Shown here: in pieces, positions 34,445 to 43,854 of the stretch
Layout of the letters: each line of letters starts with the position of its first letter
Position numbering within the stretch: position 1 is the stretch's first letter
Made by a program: the position numbers and the translations under genes
Notes under the pieces: model-generated
What the model was told of the DNA's origin: nothing
Seen by the model: the letters and a program-made list of their open reading frames with translations, nothing else
Databases searched by the model: none
DNA from: Prochlorococcus marinus CUG1435
GTDB lineage: Bacteria > Cyanobacteriota > Cyanobacteriia > PCC-6307 > Cyanobiaceae
Reading direction: 5' to 3'
Length of the DNA: 64,000 nucleotides
Assembly (NCBI GenBank): GCA_017644375.1
Contig: JAEPLP010000001.1
Span: forward strand, 744,001-808,000

Positions 34445-34848
34445 AAATACTTAATTTTTTATAAATATAGACAAAATGATTAGTTTAAACATTCAGAAGA
34501 AATCAAAAATCGTAAACTCAATTAAAGCCTTTTTGAGAGTCAAGAATCACTATATTAATTTAATTTTTAATTACTAACTATGGTAATCCAAATTAGATAT
34601 TTTCTTTAAATCATGTCATCAATTTTTTATAATATTCCTCTGATTATTAAGAAAAAGTAAATAGAATCGAAAGAAATTGTAAAATTTATACTTTTAAAAA
34701 ACTCGCAATTTCTCCCTAATTCACTGTCATTATTGAGTTAATTGATAAATCTGATTGATAAAATTGTTTACACTAATTCAGCAATCTTCATAAATTCTTG
34801 AGAGAATCATAATACTAAAACTTAACTTTAATTTAATAGTTCATAGAT
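34445..34848. other. 404-base non-coding gap upstream of rpaA
   Basis: This is the longest gene-free stretch in the window. It is very AT-rich, with only short frames (the longest I see, at 34476, is 33 codons and unconvincing). Features: a direct repeat of ATTGATAAA around 34740-34760, a small hairpin ATTCT-TGAG-AGAAT near 34794-34807, and no tRNA or riboswitch-like structure that I can recognise. It probably holds the rpaA promoter and a long leader, or a small RNA gene that cannot be recognised by eye. Confidence 0.5.
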
Positions 34849-35631
34849 ATGAAAATTTCAATCCTGTTAATTGAAGATGATCGTGATATGCGTGATTTGG
34901 TTGCTAGGCATTTAGAGCACTCTGGTTTCGATGTTCAAAAAGCTGAGGATGGTATTAAAGGACAAGCATTAGCTCTTCAATACTCCCCGGATTTAATTCT
35001 CTTGGATCTTATGTTGCCAAGTGTTGATGGATTAACTTTATGTCAGCGACTAAGAAGAGATGAAAGAACATCAAATATCCCAATTATGATGATAACTGCG
35101 TTAGGTGGCCTTAAAGATAAAGTGACTGGGTTTAATTCTGGAGCAGATGATTACATTACTAAACCATTTGATCTAGAAGAATTACATGTACGTATAAAAG
35201 CATTATTAAGAAGAAGTAATAGAGCACAATTGAATTCTAGTAACCAGCAAGAAATCTTAAATTATGGTCCATTAACCCTTGTTCCGGAAAGATTTGAAGC
35301 TATCTGGTTTGAATCTCCCGTTAGATTAACTCATCTTGAATTTGAATTGCTTCACTGTCTTTTGCAGAGGCATGGTCAAACTGTATCGCCAGCACTAATA
35401 CTTAAAGAAGTATGGGGATATGAACCAGATGATGATATTGAGACAATAAGAGTCCATATTAGACACTTACGAACTAAGCTGGAACCTGATCCTCGTAAGC
35501 CTCTTTATATAAAAACTGTATATGGTGCTGGATATTGTCTCGAGTTACCTATTGGTTCTCAAGTGGAAACTGCTAGGCAAGAGTTTATTCATGCAAGAAA
35601 TCCTGACTTGATAAATTCTGCAGTAGATTAA
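34849..35631 (+). CDS. rpaA: Response regulator RpaA (circadian/light output, OmpR family)
   Basis: A 260-residue OmpR-type regulator. The receiver domain has the acidic pocket IEDDRD (~residues 9-14), phospho-acceptor D53 (LLDLMLP) and Lys in TKPFD. The long stretch [18 protein letters not shown] (~residues 138-155) followed by [20 protein letters not shown] and [32 protein letters not shown] is a nearly verbatim RpaA signature. RpaA is phosphorylated by SasA and drives clock-controlled transcription. It ends with a 4-base convergent overlap with holB. Confidence 0.94.
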   Translation: MKISILLIEDDRDMRDLVARHLEHSGFDVQKAEDGIKGQALALQYSPDLILLDLMLPSVDGLTLCQRLRRDERTSNIPIMMITALGGLKDKVTGFNSGADDYITKPFDLEELHVRIKALLRRSNRAQLNSSNQQEILNYGPLTLVPERFEAIWFESPVRLTHLEFELLHCLLQRHGQTVSPALILKEVWGYEPDDDIETIRVHIRHLRTKLEPDPRKPLYIKTVYGAGYCLELPIGSQVETARQEFIHARNPDLINSAVD

Positions 35632-36596
35632 TCTAATAAATTTTCCATTGAAATTTTTAAAAAAGCTATTTCCCATGCCAACCTTGGTTGTATGTTTTTT
35701 CTTAAGAGGTATTTTAAATTTTCAAGTTTTTTAATTAAACTAATATTTTTTGTTTTTCTCCACCAAATTGTTTGAATTAAATTTACTAAACAAATCTGTT
35801 GAGAAATTTCTAATTTTTCAGATATTAATTTAGATATTTCTAATATTTCCAGACTATTTTTAATTGGAGAATCCAATTTACTTATAATTTCATCTGAAAA
35901 ATCATTCCAAATTTCAATATTTTTCAATAATTGATTTGGAGATCCATTCGCAGAGTTTATTAAATCTTCAAATTTTAATTTTGTATTTATCTTTAATTTA
36001 GAAGTATCTAAATATTCTTTTAAAATTGACTTTATTTGCTTACTAGAAATAGATCGAAATCTGACGATTTGACATCTTGAAATGATCGTATCTAAAAGAA
36101 GGTTTAATTTAGATGTTAGTAAAATAAAAATTCCGTTACTAGGTTCTTCTAAGGTTTTTAAAAGGCAATTTGAGGCTGCTTCGTTTAGTAGGTGTGCATC
36201 AATAATCAATACAATTTTTTTTTCTGAGTTTATTGATTTTTGACTAAGAAAAGTTTTGATATTACGTATTTGAGCAATTTTAATAATCTCAGATCCACTT
36301 TTTATTTTTTTTTCAAGATCGAAACTTCCTGAACTTTTTGTTAGCAAAAGAGAATCAGGTTCAATAATTAAAAAATCAGGATGGTTATTGTTTGCAATTC
36401 TCTCTTCAACATTTTCGCTCGGTGAAGACTGTTTGAAAATTTCTTTTATAAATTGAAGAGCAGTTTGCTTTTTGCCTAATCCTTCAGCACCATAAAATAT
36501 ATAACCATTAGCCAATGATTTGTTTTTAATTATGCTCTTAAGAAAGGTATTGGCTTCTTCATTCAAGAAGAAATTATTTTTTTTAAACTCAATCAT
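35628..36596 (-). CDS. holB: DNA polymerase III delta-prime subunit
   Basis: A 322-residue clamp-loader ATPase-like subunit. The N-terminal part [20 protein letters not shown] carries a P-loop-like GxxGx[37 protein letters not shown]-type segments contain the Walker B region and LLKTLEEP motif, and [12 protein letters not shown] holds the SRC motif of clamp-loader subunits (arginine finger). It reads from tmk (8-base overlap) in the classic tmk-holB arrangement. It lacks the zinc-finger seen in many delta' proteins. Confidence 0.9.
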   Translation of the reverse strand: MIEFKKNNFFLNEEANTFLKSIIKNKSLANGYIFYGAEGLGKKQTALQFIKEIFKQSSPSENVEERIANNNHPDFLIIEPDSLLLTKSSGSFDLEKKIKSGSEIIKIAQIRNIKTFLSQKSINSEKKIVLIIDAHLLNEAASNCLLKTLEEPSNGIFILLTSKLNLLLDTIISRCQIVRFRSISSKQIKSILKEYLDTSKLKINTKLKFEDLINSANGSPNQLLKNIEIWNDFSDEIISKLDSPIKNSLEILEISKLISEKLEISQQICLVNLIQTIWWRKTKNISLIKKLENLKYLLRKNIQPRLAWEIAFLKISMENLLD

Positions 36597-37230
36597 TTTT
36601 TTTAGAAAAATTCTTTAGCAAAGTCTCTTTAATTTGATTAGAAATAGTTTTAATATTTTGTGAAGCAGATATTACTTTCCAGTTTTTTTGTTTGGCAATT
36701 AGTTTGAAGCCTTCATTTACTTTTTCTAAAAATCTAATACCTTCTGATTCTATTCTGTCTGGAATTTCATTTTTTCTTCGGAATAAGCTCTCTTCTGGAG
36801 AAATTTCTAAGAAGAAAGTGAGATCTGGAGATACTCCTTGACAAACAATAGATTCAATATTTTTGATTATTTCTAAATTTATATTTCTTCCATAACCTTG
36901 ATAAGCCAGTGTGGAATCAGAAAATCTATCACTTATTACCCAATCATTGTTATTTAAAGCAGGTGAAATAATTTTGGAAACGTGTTCAGCTCTATCTGCT
37001 GAATAAAGCAATAATTCTGCAAGAGATGAAGGTTTGTTATTTTCATTATTATCAAGAATCAGTCCTCTAAGTTTTTTTCCTAAAAGACTGCCCCCAGGTT
37101 CTCTAGTTGTGATTAATTTAGACCCTTTCTTTATTAGACCACTATTAGGAAGCCATTTAGATAGTTCATCTATTTGGGTAGTTTTACCACATCCATCAAT
37201 ACCCTCAATAACGATAAATTTTCCTTTCAT
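36589..37230 (-). CDS. tmk: Thymidylate kinase
   Basis: A 213-residue P-loop kinase that converts dTMP to dTDP. P-loop [11 protein letters not shown] (~residues 9-19), the TREPGGS segment (~residues 43-49) that contacts dTMP, and [17 protein letters not shown] (~residues 95-111) with the DR(F/Y/H) motif are all present. It starts directly after the stop of the copper ATPase with no gap and overlaps holB by 8 bases, so the three genes form a minus-strand operon. Confidence 0.94.
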   Translation of the reverse strand: MKGKFIVIEGIDGCGKTTQIDELSKWLPNSGLIKKGSKLITTREPGGSLLGKKLRGLILDNNENNKPSSLAELLLYSADRAEHVSKIISPALNNNDWVISDRFSDSTLAYQGYGRNINLEIIKNIESIVCQGVSPDLTFFLEISPEESLFRRKNEIPDRIESEGIRFLEKVNEGFKLIAKQKNWKVISASQNIKTISNQIKETLLKNFSKKND

Positions 37231-39525
37231 TTAATCCAAAGATAAAGCATTAATTACTACTGTAATAGAGCTAATAGCCATCAATAATGCTGCTATTGAG
37301 GGAGTAAGAAGAATACCGTATTTAGGGAATAAAATGCCGGCTGCTAATGGTATAGCTAGTAAGTTGTAACCAAAAGCCCATGTTAGATTTTGCTTTATTT
37401 TTCTTATAGTTTTTTTGGCAAGATTTAAAGCGTAGGGTAATCCATTTAGTTGATCTCCCATCAATACTACATCTGCATTTGCCTTGGCTATTTGAGTTCC
37501 TGATCCCACCGCAATTCCTAAGTCAGAAGATGCTAAGGCTGGGACATCATTAATACCATCACCAATCATTGCTACTTTATTATCAATTTTTAAATTTTCT
37601 ATAGTCTTTAGCTTCATTTCAGGAAGAAGATCCCATTTTACTTCACTTTCTTTAAAACCAATTTTTTTTGCTAAAGCTAAAACTGTTTGTTTCCTATCTC
37701 CACTTAAAATATTAATTTTAAATTTGTTTTTTCTTAAATTTTGCACTGTTTTAATTGAATCATCTCTGAGTAAATCTCCTAGGAAGATAAAGCCCAATAA
37801 CTTATCTTTTATACTTACTCCAATAATAGTGTTCGTTTTTGTCTCTTCATTTTCAATTACTTTTTTGGCATCACTATCAATGATTGTTCCTTTACTTAGT
37901 AGCCATTCAATATTTCCAATATTAATAGGTCCATCAATTGATTCTAGTTCTCCAGAAATACCTCGGCCTGAATGAGTGATAATTTTTTTTATTGGAAATA
38001 AACTTAAATTTTGTTTTTTTGCTTCTTGAATCAACGCATCTGCTATTGGATGTCTGCTTTCCTTTTCTAAGCTGGCAGCTATTCTTAATAAAAAAGAATG
38101 ATCATCATAATTTTTATAATCTACGATGAATGGCTTACCTCTTGTTAATGTACCTGTCTTGTCAAAAATAATGTGATTAATTTTTGAAGCCATCTCTATT
38201 TTGTCCCCGCCTTTAAATAAAACGCCCTTTTTTGCTGCTTTACCTGATGCGACAGTTATTACAGTTGGGGTGGCTAAACCTAATGCACAAGGACAAGCTA
38301 TTACTAAAACAGCAATTGACAATTGTATTGCTAAACTAAGAAAATTCTCAGCATTACTACCAAGCGAACTATGAAGTGTATGGCTTGAGTGAGTTATGAG
38401 TTGATGATTATGACTTAATAAATCTGGCCAAATGTTTCTTGCCCCCTTCCACCAAAAGAAGAAAGTTAAGGTAGCAAAAATAAGGACAAAGTAGGTAAAT
38501 TTGCCTGCAATTTCATCGGCAATTCTTTGAATGCGAGGTTTTCTAGCGTTTACAGACTCAATAAGATTTACTAGTTTTGCAAGAGAAGAATCCCCTCCGA
38601 CCTTTTGAACTTTAAGTCTAAGAGTTGAATTAAGATTTAAAGACCCACTAGATAGACTTTCGCCTTCTTTTACCTCGATAGGTTTGGATTCGCCAGTGAT
38701 ATGTGAAACATCAATATACGAATTACCTTGAGTAACAATGCAGTCAGCAGGCACTCTGTCTCCAGCTAAAACTTGAATCTCTTGATTTGGTCTTAAAGTG
38801 TTTACTCTTATTGATTTTATTTGATTATCTTCTGTGTAGATATTTGCCATTTCAGGTTGAAGATCTAATAACTCTCCAATAGATGAACCAGTTTGGTATC
38901 TTGCTCTTTCCTCTAAGAAACGCCCAATCAATATGAAGCCTAACAGCATAACTGGTTCATTAAAAAAACAAGGAAAACCAGTGTCAGGAAACATTAAGGA
39001 TAGAAGACTTGTTATATACGCGCTAGTTACTCCAAGAGCTACTAGAGAATCCATATCAGGACGGTTCTTAAAAAATGATTTAAAACCATTAATAATTATT
39101 CCTCTTCCAGGAAATAATAGAGCTAATGTTGCTAATGAAGCGTGAAAAAATATATTACCTAATATCGGAAAATTTATATATCTTCCTTCTGCTAGATGAC
39201 CTAAACCTGAAAATAATAAAAGTAATAAAGCAAAAGTTAGTTTTTTCCATTGATTATTCCAGCTCTTTTTTTTTTCTAATTCTGCTTTATTTATTTTTTT
39301 TGAAAAATCATTTATGTAAATCTTTGATGGGAAACCATTTTCTTTTAGATTTTCGAGAACTGCTTCTAGTTCTATATGTTTCTGGGTAATTTCAAAATAT
39401 GCACTTTCAGTTAGTAAGTTAACAGAAACATTTTCAATACCATCAGAATTTTTTAATATTTTTTCAACAGTGCTCACACAACCTCCGCACTTCATTCCTG
39501 TAATGCTTAATTGAATGCTTTCCAT
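37231..39525 (-). CDS. Copper-translocating P1B-type ATPase (CtpA/PacS-like)
   Basis: A 764-residue heavy-metal ATPase. An N-terminal HMA domain has GMKCGGC (Cys13 and Cys16). Eight membrane helices follow, with the metal site CPC in VIACPCALGLATPTV (~residues 410-424). The phosphorylation motif DKTGTLT, the HP locus (SRHPIADAL) and the hinge MIGDGINDVPALA are present. The CPC motif indicates Cu(I). In cyanobacteria, relatives either export copper or load plastocyanin/cytochrome oxidase in the thylakoid; which applies here is undecided. Followed with no gap by tmk. Confidence 0.93.
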   Translation of the reverse strand: MESIQLSITGMKCGGCVSTVEKILKNSDGIENVSVNLLTESAYFEITQKHIELEAVLENLKENGFPSKIYINDFSKKINKAELEKKKSWNNQWKKLTFALLLLLFSGLGHLAEGRYINFPILGNIFFHASLATLALLFPGRGIIINGFKSFFKNRPDMDSLVALGVTSAYITSLLSLMFPDTGFPCFFNEPVMLLGFILIGRFLEERARYQTGSSIGELLDLQPEMANIYTEDNQIKSIRVNTLRPNQEIQVLAGDRVPADCIVTQGNSYIDVSHITGESKPIEVKEGESLSSGSLNLNSTLRLKVQKVGGDSSLAKLVNLIESVNARKPRIQRIADEIAGKFTYFVLIFATLTFFFWWKGARNIWPDLLSHNHQLITHSSHTLHSSLGSNAENFLSLAIQLSIAVLVIACPCALGLATPTVITVASGKAAKKGVLFKGGDKIEMASKINHIIFDKTGTLTRGKPFIVDYKNYDDHSFLLRIAASLEKESRHPIADALIQEAKKQNLSLFPIKKIITHSGRGISGELESIDGPINIGNIEWLLSKGTIIDSDAKKVIENEETKTNTIIGVSIKDKLLGFIFLGDLLRDDSIKTVQNLRKNKFKINILSGDRKQTVLALAKKIGFKESEVKWDLLPEMKLKTIENLKIDNKVAMIGDGINDVPALASSDLGIAVGSGTQIAKANADVVLMGDQLNGLPYALNLAKKTIRKIKQNLTWAFGYNLLAIPLAAGILFPKYGILLTPSIAALLMAISSITVVINALSLD

Positions 39526-39646
39526 ATTTTTCGCGATTGAAGCAAATTAATGCTCTGCCTATTTTTTAATTATAATAATAATTGTAATAGACTTTTTAAA
39601 TAGTTATTTTTTAAATTACTATATTAATTTTATTAGTTTTAGAGCG

Positions 39647-40168
39647 GTGCCTAGTAATCAAAACAGAGACAATTTTATTGATAAAGCTTTTACTGTAATT
39701 GCTGAATCTATTGTAAAAATAATGCCTATTGCAGAGAAAGAAAAAAAGGCATATATCTATTACAGAGATGGCTTAGCCGCACAAAATAATGGGGATTATT
39801 CGGAAGCATTAGAGTATTACAAAGAGAGTTTATTGCTTGAAGAAAATAAAATTGATAGGGGTGAGACTTTAAAAAATATGGCAATAATATATATGAGTAA
39901 CGGAGAAGAGGATTTGTCTATTGAAACTTATGAAAAAGCACTAGTAGAAAATCCTAAACAGCCATCATGCCTCAAAAATATAGGTTTAATTTATGAAAAA
40001 AGGGGAAGATATGCTGAGCAAAATGGTGATTTAGATCAGAGAGATATTTGGTTTGATAAAGCTGCTGAAGTCTGGTCTAAAGCAGTTAGGTTATATCCAG
40101 GTGGGTATCTAGATATTGAGAATTGGTTGAAAAACTCAGGCAGAAGCTCAATTGATATGTACCTTTGA
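39647..40168 (+). CDS. ycf3: Photosystem I assembly protein Ycf3
   Basis: A 173-residue protein made of tetratricopeptide repeats: [65 protein letters not shown] and [22 protein letters not shown]. The start [19 protein letters not shown] and the C-terminal [25 protein letters not shown] are diagnostic of Ycf3, which assists PsaA/PsaB assembly on the cytoplasmic side of the thylakoid. Start codon is GTG at 39647. It diverges from the copper ATPase, 121 bases away. Confidence 0.95.
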   Translation: MPSNQNRDNFIDKAFTVIAESIVKIMPIAEKEKKAYIYYRDGLAAQNNGDYSEALEYYKESLLLEENKIDRGETLKNMAIIYMSNGEEDLSIETYEKALVENPKQPSCLKNIGLIYEKRGRYAEQNGDLDQRDIWFDKAAEVWSKAVRLYPGGYLDIENWLKNSGRSSIDMYL

Positions 40169-40173
40169 TTTTT

Positions 40174-41526
40174 TTATTTTGATAAAGAATAATCAACTGC
40201 TTCTTTAATATTGGATATCTCTTTGATATTTATTAATTCTTGAAAATTATTATTTAGTTCCTCCTCTAGTTTTGGCACTACGATATTTTTAATTCCTAGT
40301 CTTACAGCTTCTTCTATCTTTATCCGGAGGTTATTCGATTTTCTAACTTGACCGCTCAAACCCAATTCCCCAATAAATGAGGTACTAGCCAAAGGAGGAA
40401 TATTTTTCAAACTCGATAAAATTGATATTGCTACACCTAAGTCAGATGAGGGATCATTAATTTCAAAACCTCCACCAGTAGCTACATAACAATCAAACTC
40501 AGATAATTTTATCCCTACGTGTTTTTCAATGACAGCAAGAATTTGATGCAATCTATTTATGCTTATTCCAGTTGTAGTTCGTCTTGGGTTACTGTAGAAA
40601 GTTTTATTTACCAGTGCTTGTATATCAACTGCTAATGGCCGAGTGCCTTCATTTGTAATCGTAGTTGTTACACCTGAAATATTTTCTTTATTTGTAAAAA
40701 TTGAACTTGGGTTTTTTATCTCACGTAAACCCTCTTCAAGCATTTCAAAAATTCCAATTTCAAAGGTCGATCCAAATCGATTTTTTATACTTCTTAGTAA
40801 TCTATGAGATGAAATCTTATCTCCTTCAAAGTTTATTACTGTATCAACTAAATGTTCTAGAGTTTTAGGGCCAGCTAAAGCACCATCTTTAGTTACATGA
40901 CCAATTATTAGAAGCGCTATATTATTATCTTTGGCTAGATTTTGCAACTCAGAAGAACATTCTCTAACTTGAGAAACAGATCCTGGAGAACTTTGCATTT
41001 CATGATTATGGATGGCTTGAATACTATCAATAATTGCGAAGCTTGGATTGACACATTTGATCTCTTCAATAATTAAAGATAAATTAGTTTCTGCAAAAAT
41101 TTTTAAATCAATACTATTTTGATTTAATCTTTCCCATCTAATTTTTACTTGTTCTAGGGATTCTTCAGCAGTTATGTATAACACTTTTTCATTGAGAGAT
41201 ATTTTCCCTGCTGATTGAAGAACTAATGTGCTTTTACCTATACCTGGTTCTCCTCCGAGTAAAACAACAGATCCAGGTACAATTCCACCTCCAAGAACTC
41301 GATCGAATTCCCTAAAACCACTCGAAAATCTTAATATTTTTTTTGATGAGATCTCATGAAACGGTATAGATTTTTTACTATTTTTTTTCTCTTGATATTT
41401 AGAGGTCTTACTTTTTATTTCTTCAACAATGGAATTCCATGAGTTGCAATTAAGGCATTTCCCAAAGTATTGAGAAGTTTCGGCTCCGCAATTTTGACAA
41501 ATAAAAGTCGATAATTTGCTAGACAT
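40174..41526 (-). CDS. radA: DNA repair protein RadA (Sms)
   Basis: A 450-residue RecA-like protein for recombination. N-terminal zinc finger C10-x2-C13-x10-C24-x2-C27. RecA-fold ATPase with Walker A GGEPGIGKST (~residues 90-99) and IIDSIQ. The RadA-specific KNRFG motif is present (IKNRFGSTF). The C-terminal Lon-like domain includes DCYVATGGGFEINDPSSDLGVAISILSS and FIGELGLSGQVR. Only 5 bases separate its 3' end from the Ycf3 stop (convergent). Confidence 0.95.
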   Translation of the reverse strand: MSSKLSTFICQNCGAETSQYFGKCLNCNSWNSIVEEIKSKTSKYQEKKNSKKSIPFHEISSKKILRFSSGFREFDRVLGGGIVPGSVVLLGGEPGIGKSTLVLQSAGKISLNEKVLYITAEESLEQVKIRWERLNQNSIDLKIFAETNLSLIIEEIKCVNPSFAIIDSIQAIHNHEMQSSPGSVSQVRECSSELQNLAKDNNIALLIIGHVTKDGALAGPKTLEHLVDTVINFEGDKISSHRLLRSIKNRFGSTFEIGIFEMLEEGLREIKNPSSIFTNKENISGVTTTITNEGTRPLAVDIQALVNKTFYSNPRRTTTGISINRLHQILAVIEKHVGIKLSEFDCYVATGGGFEINDPSSDLGVAISILSSLKNIPPLASTSFIGELGLSGQVRKSNNLRIKIEEAVRLGIKNIVVPKLEEELNNNFQELINIKEISNIKEAVDYSLSK

Positions 41527-41634
41527 TTAGTCTCAAAAAAAAAATAATGGATTCAAAATGCTTGGGATATTGCCCCTCTACAAGTTAGATTAGGTAAATA
41601 ATAAATTCTCTTACTGATTAGCTAATAGAAACAA

Positions 41635-42381
41635 ATGGCTCTATCTAGTCAAACTAAAGAAACAATCCTTGTCGCAGATGACGAGGCAAGTATTAGAAGA
41701 ATTCTGGAGACCCGTCTCTCCATGATTGGCTACAAAGTTGTAACTGCATGTGATGGTAAAGAAGCACTAAAGTTATTTAAAGATTATGACCCTGATCTAG
41801 TAGTACTTGACGTTATGATGCCCAAGTTAGATGGTTATGGAGTTTGTCAAGAATTAAGGAAAGATTCTGATGTTCCAATTGTTATGTTAACCGCATTAGG
41901 AGATGTGGCAGATAGAATAACGGGTTTAGAATTAGGCGCTGATGATTATGTTGTTAAACCATTTAGTCCCAAGGAACTAGAAGCAAGAATAAGGTGTGTT
42001 CTTAGAAGAATCGACAAAGAACAAATCCCTGGTATGCCTAATTCTGGTTTAATTTTGGTTACTGATATAAAAATTGATACAAATCGAAGACAAGTTTTTA
42101 AGAGTGATGAGAGAATTAGATTAACTGGTATGGAATTTAGCCTCCTTGAGCTTTTGGTGAGTAGGTCAGGAGAACCATTTAGTAGGGGAGAGATTTTAAA
42201 AGAAGTTTGGGGATATACACCAGAAAGACATGTTGATACAAGAGTAGTCGATGTTCATATATCAAGATTAAGATCAAAACTGGAGGCTGATCCTGCAAAT
42301 CCTGAATTGATATTAACAGCAAGAGGTACTGGGTATCTTTTTCAAAGAATTGTAGATATTTCTCCTTTTGATGGTAAGTAA
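41635..42381 (+). CDS. rpaB: Response regulator RpaB (light/redox stress, OmpR family)
   Basis: A 248-residue OmpR-type regulator. Receiver: ADDEAS (~residues 14-19), phospho-acceptor D59 (VVLDVMMPKLDG), KPFSPKELEARIRCVLRR. Winged helix: [68 protein letters not shown], the RpaB signature. In cyanobacteria it is essential, is paired with histidine kinase NblS, and binds HLR1 direct repeats at light-stress genes such as hli. The next gene, plsX, starts immediately after its stop with no gap, so they should be co-translated. Confidence 0.94.
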   Translation: MALSSQTKETILVADDEASIRRILETRLSMIGYKVVTACDGKEALKLFKDYDPDLVVLDVMMPKLDGYGVCQELRKDSDVPIVMLTALGDVADRITGLELGADDYVVKPFSPKELEARIRCVLRRIDKEQIPGMPNSGLILVTDIKIDTNRRQVFKSDERIRLTGMEFSLLELLVSRSGEPFSRGEILKEVWGYTPERHVDTRVVDVHISRLRSKLEADPANPELILTARGTGYLFQRIVDISPFDGK

Positions 42382-43800
42382 ATGGTGAAAGACACTGTAC
42401 ATAAAATTAACAAGTCAAGAGCTATTAGAAGATTAGTTATTTGGTATAAAAGAAACTCTGCTGTAACTTCAATAGTAGATACTGCGGCCAGTTCTGCAGT
42501 AACGGCTAGTAATGTAGCAGGTAACGTAGTTTCAAGTGCTGGATCTGTTGTAAGCACAGCTAGTAATGTCGCTAGTAATGTTGCGGGTAATGTTGCAGGT
42601 AATGTAGTTTCAAGTGCTGAATCTGTTGTGAATACTGCTAGCAGTGTAGTTTCAAACGCTAGTACATTAGCTAAAAATACACTACAGCCATTAGTTTTTG
42701 ACCCATTAAAAAGATTACAAAATAGTGACAACCTTTTGAATAAGGTGGAAGACTCGCAATCTAGTAGGATTTGGATTGCAGTTGATGGTATGGGGGGAGA
42801 TTTTGCACCTGGGCCAATTCTCGAGGGATGTCTTGAAGCGATAAGCAGATTCCCCATAAATATAAAGTTTGTTGGCAAAATTCAAAATGTTAAAAATGCA
42901 GCAGAAAAAATTGGTTTATTAGAATTACTAGAAAAAGAAATAGAAAATAATCGTCTTGAATTAATTGATAGTGGAGATCCTATTGGAATGAATGAAGAAG
43001 CCACTGCAGTAAGAAAGAAGAAAACCGCAAGTATAAATGTTGCAATGGATTTAATAAAAAATAATAAGGCACAAGCAGTTTACTCAGCGGGAAATTCAGG
43101 AGCAATGATGGCTTCTGCCATATTTAGAATTGGAAGATTAAAAGGGATTGAAAGACCCGCTATAGGCGCATTATTTCCTACAAGAGATCAAACTCGACCT
43201 GTATTAGTTTTAGATGTTGGTGCAAATACCGATTGTAAACCTTCTTATCTTCATCAGTTTGCCCTTCTAGGCAATATTTATGCAAAAGACGTCTTGCAGG
43301 TAAAAAACCCAAAAATTGGTCTTTTAAATATCGGAGAAGAAGAATGCAAAGGTAATGATTTATCTTTAAAAACATTTGAACTATTGTCTAATGAAAAAAG
43401 TTTTAATTTTGCAGGTAATTGTGAAGGTCGAGATGTATTATCAGGTAGTTTCGACGTAGTAGTTTGTGATGGTTTTACGGGAAATATATTATTAAAATTT
43501 CTTGAGTCTGTAGGAGGTGTTCTACTAGATATTTTGAGATCGGAGCTGCCAAGAGGTAGGCGTGGAAAAGTTGGTTCAGCTTTTTTAAAAAGTAATTTAC
43601 TCAGAATTAAGAAAAGGTTAGATCATGCCGAACATGGTGGCGCCTTACTACTTGGGGTAAACGGCATTTGTGTGATAGGCCATGGAAGTAGTAAGTCTTT
43701 ATCAGTAGTAAGCGCTCTACGTTTAGCTCACTCGGCAGTAAATCATAATGTTATGGAAAATTTAAATCAACTTCAAAAGCTTCAAGTTTTAAATTCTTAA
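42382..43800 (+). CDS. plsX: Phosphate acyltransferase PlsX with a long repetitive N-terminal extension
   Basis: A 472-residue protein. The PlsX domain begins near residue 129 (WIAVDGMGGDFAPGPILEG) and continues with GAMMASAIFRIGRLKGIERPAIGALFP and HGGALLLGVNGICVIGHGS. It makes acyl-phosphate from acyl-ACP for phospholipid synthesis. E. coli-type PlsX proteins begin at about this point, so ~125 residues are extra. Residues 1-25 are strongly basic with Trp/Tyr, residues ~26-99 are a nearly uncharged Val/Ala/Ser/Asn repeat. The start directly abuts the rpaB stop, and fabH, fabD and plsC follow on the same strand. Confidence 0.95.
   Translation: MVKDTVHKINKSRAIRRLVIWYKRNSAVTSIVDTAASSAVTASNVAGNVVSSAGSVVSTASNVASNVAGNVAGNVVSSAESVVNTASSVVSNASTLAKNTLQPLVFDPLKRLQNSDNLLNKVEDSQSSRIWIAVDGMGGDFAPGPILEGCLEAISRFPINIKFVGKIQNVKNAAEKIGLLELLEKEIENNRLELIDSGDPIGMNEEATAVRKKKTASINVAMDLIKNNKAQAVYSAGNSGAMMASAIFRIGRLKGIERPAIGALFPTRDQTRPVLVLDVGANTDCKPSYLHQFALLGNIYAKDVLQVKNPKIGLLNIGEEECKGNDLSLKTFELLSNEKSFNFAGNCEGRDVLSGSFDVVVCDGFTGNILLKFLESVGGVLLDILRSELPRGRRGKVGSAFLKSNLLRIKKRLDHAEHGGALLLGVNGICVIGHGSSKSLSVVSALRLAHSAVNHNVMENLNQLQKLQVLNS
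42511..42666 (+). repeat. Tandem ~78-base repeat coding the PlsX N-terminal extension
   Basis: Two adjacent copies of a 26-codon unit: NVAGNVVSSAGSVVSTAS at residues 44-61 reappears as NVAGNVVSSAESVVNTAS at residues 70-87, 78 bases apart (42511 and 42589). Within each unit, smaller ASNVAGN/VASNVAG pieces recur. The reading frame is kept and changes between copies are mostly conservative. A 3-11 helix periodicity is suggested by Val/Ala spacing, although glycines interrupt it. Confidence 0.8.
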
Positions 43801-43854
43801 AACATATTTCGTCTAATTTATGTTTGACTTATATAAGTAATTAAAAAAACTCTT

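Noticed and set aside
34476-34577. 33-codon frame in the gap upstream of rpaA
   Set aside because: No ribosome-binding site, no recognisable domain, and frames of this length are expected by chance in such AT-rich DNA.
39126-39389. 87-residue frame antisense to the copper ATPase
   Set aside because: Leu/Phe-rich shadow of a lysine-rich linker and membrane helix; no start site or family.
41527-41634. Possible RpaB self-binding (HLR1-like) direct repeat upstream of rpaB
   Set aside because: Only loosely similar pieces (TACAAG, TTAGATT) are present; no convincing pair of TTACA-type repeats.
42342-42878. 178-residue open frame on the minus strand across the rpaB/plsX junction
   Set aside because: It is the antisense of the repetitive plsX 5' region; its Thr/Leu/Ala pattern merely mirrors the Val/Ala/Ser repeat codons.
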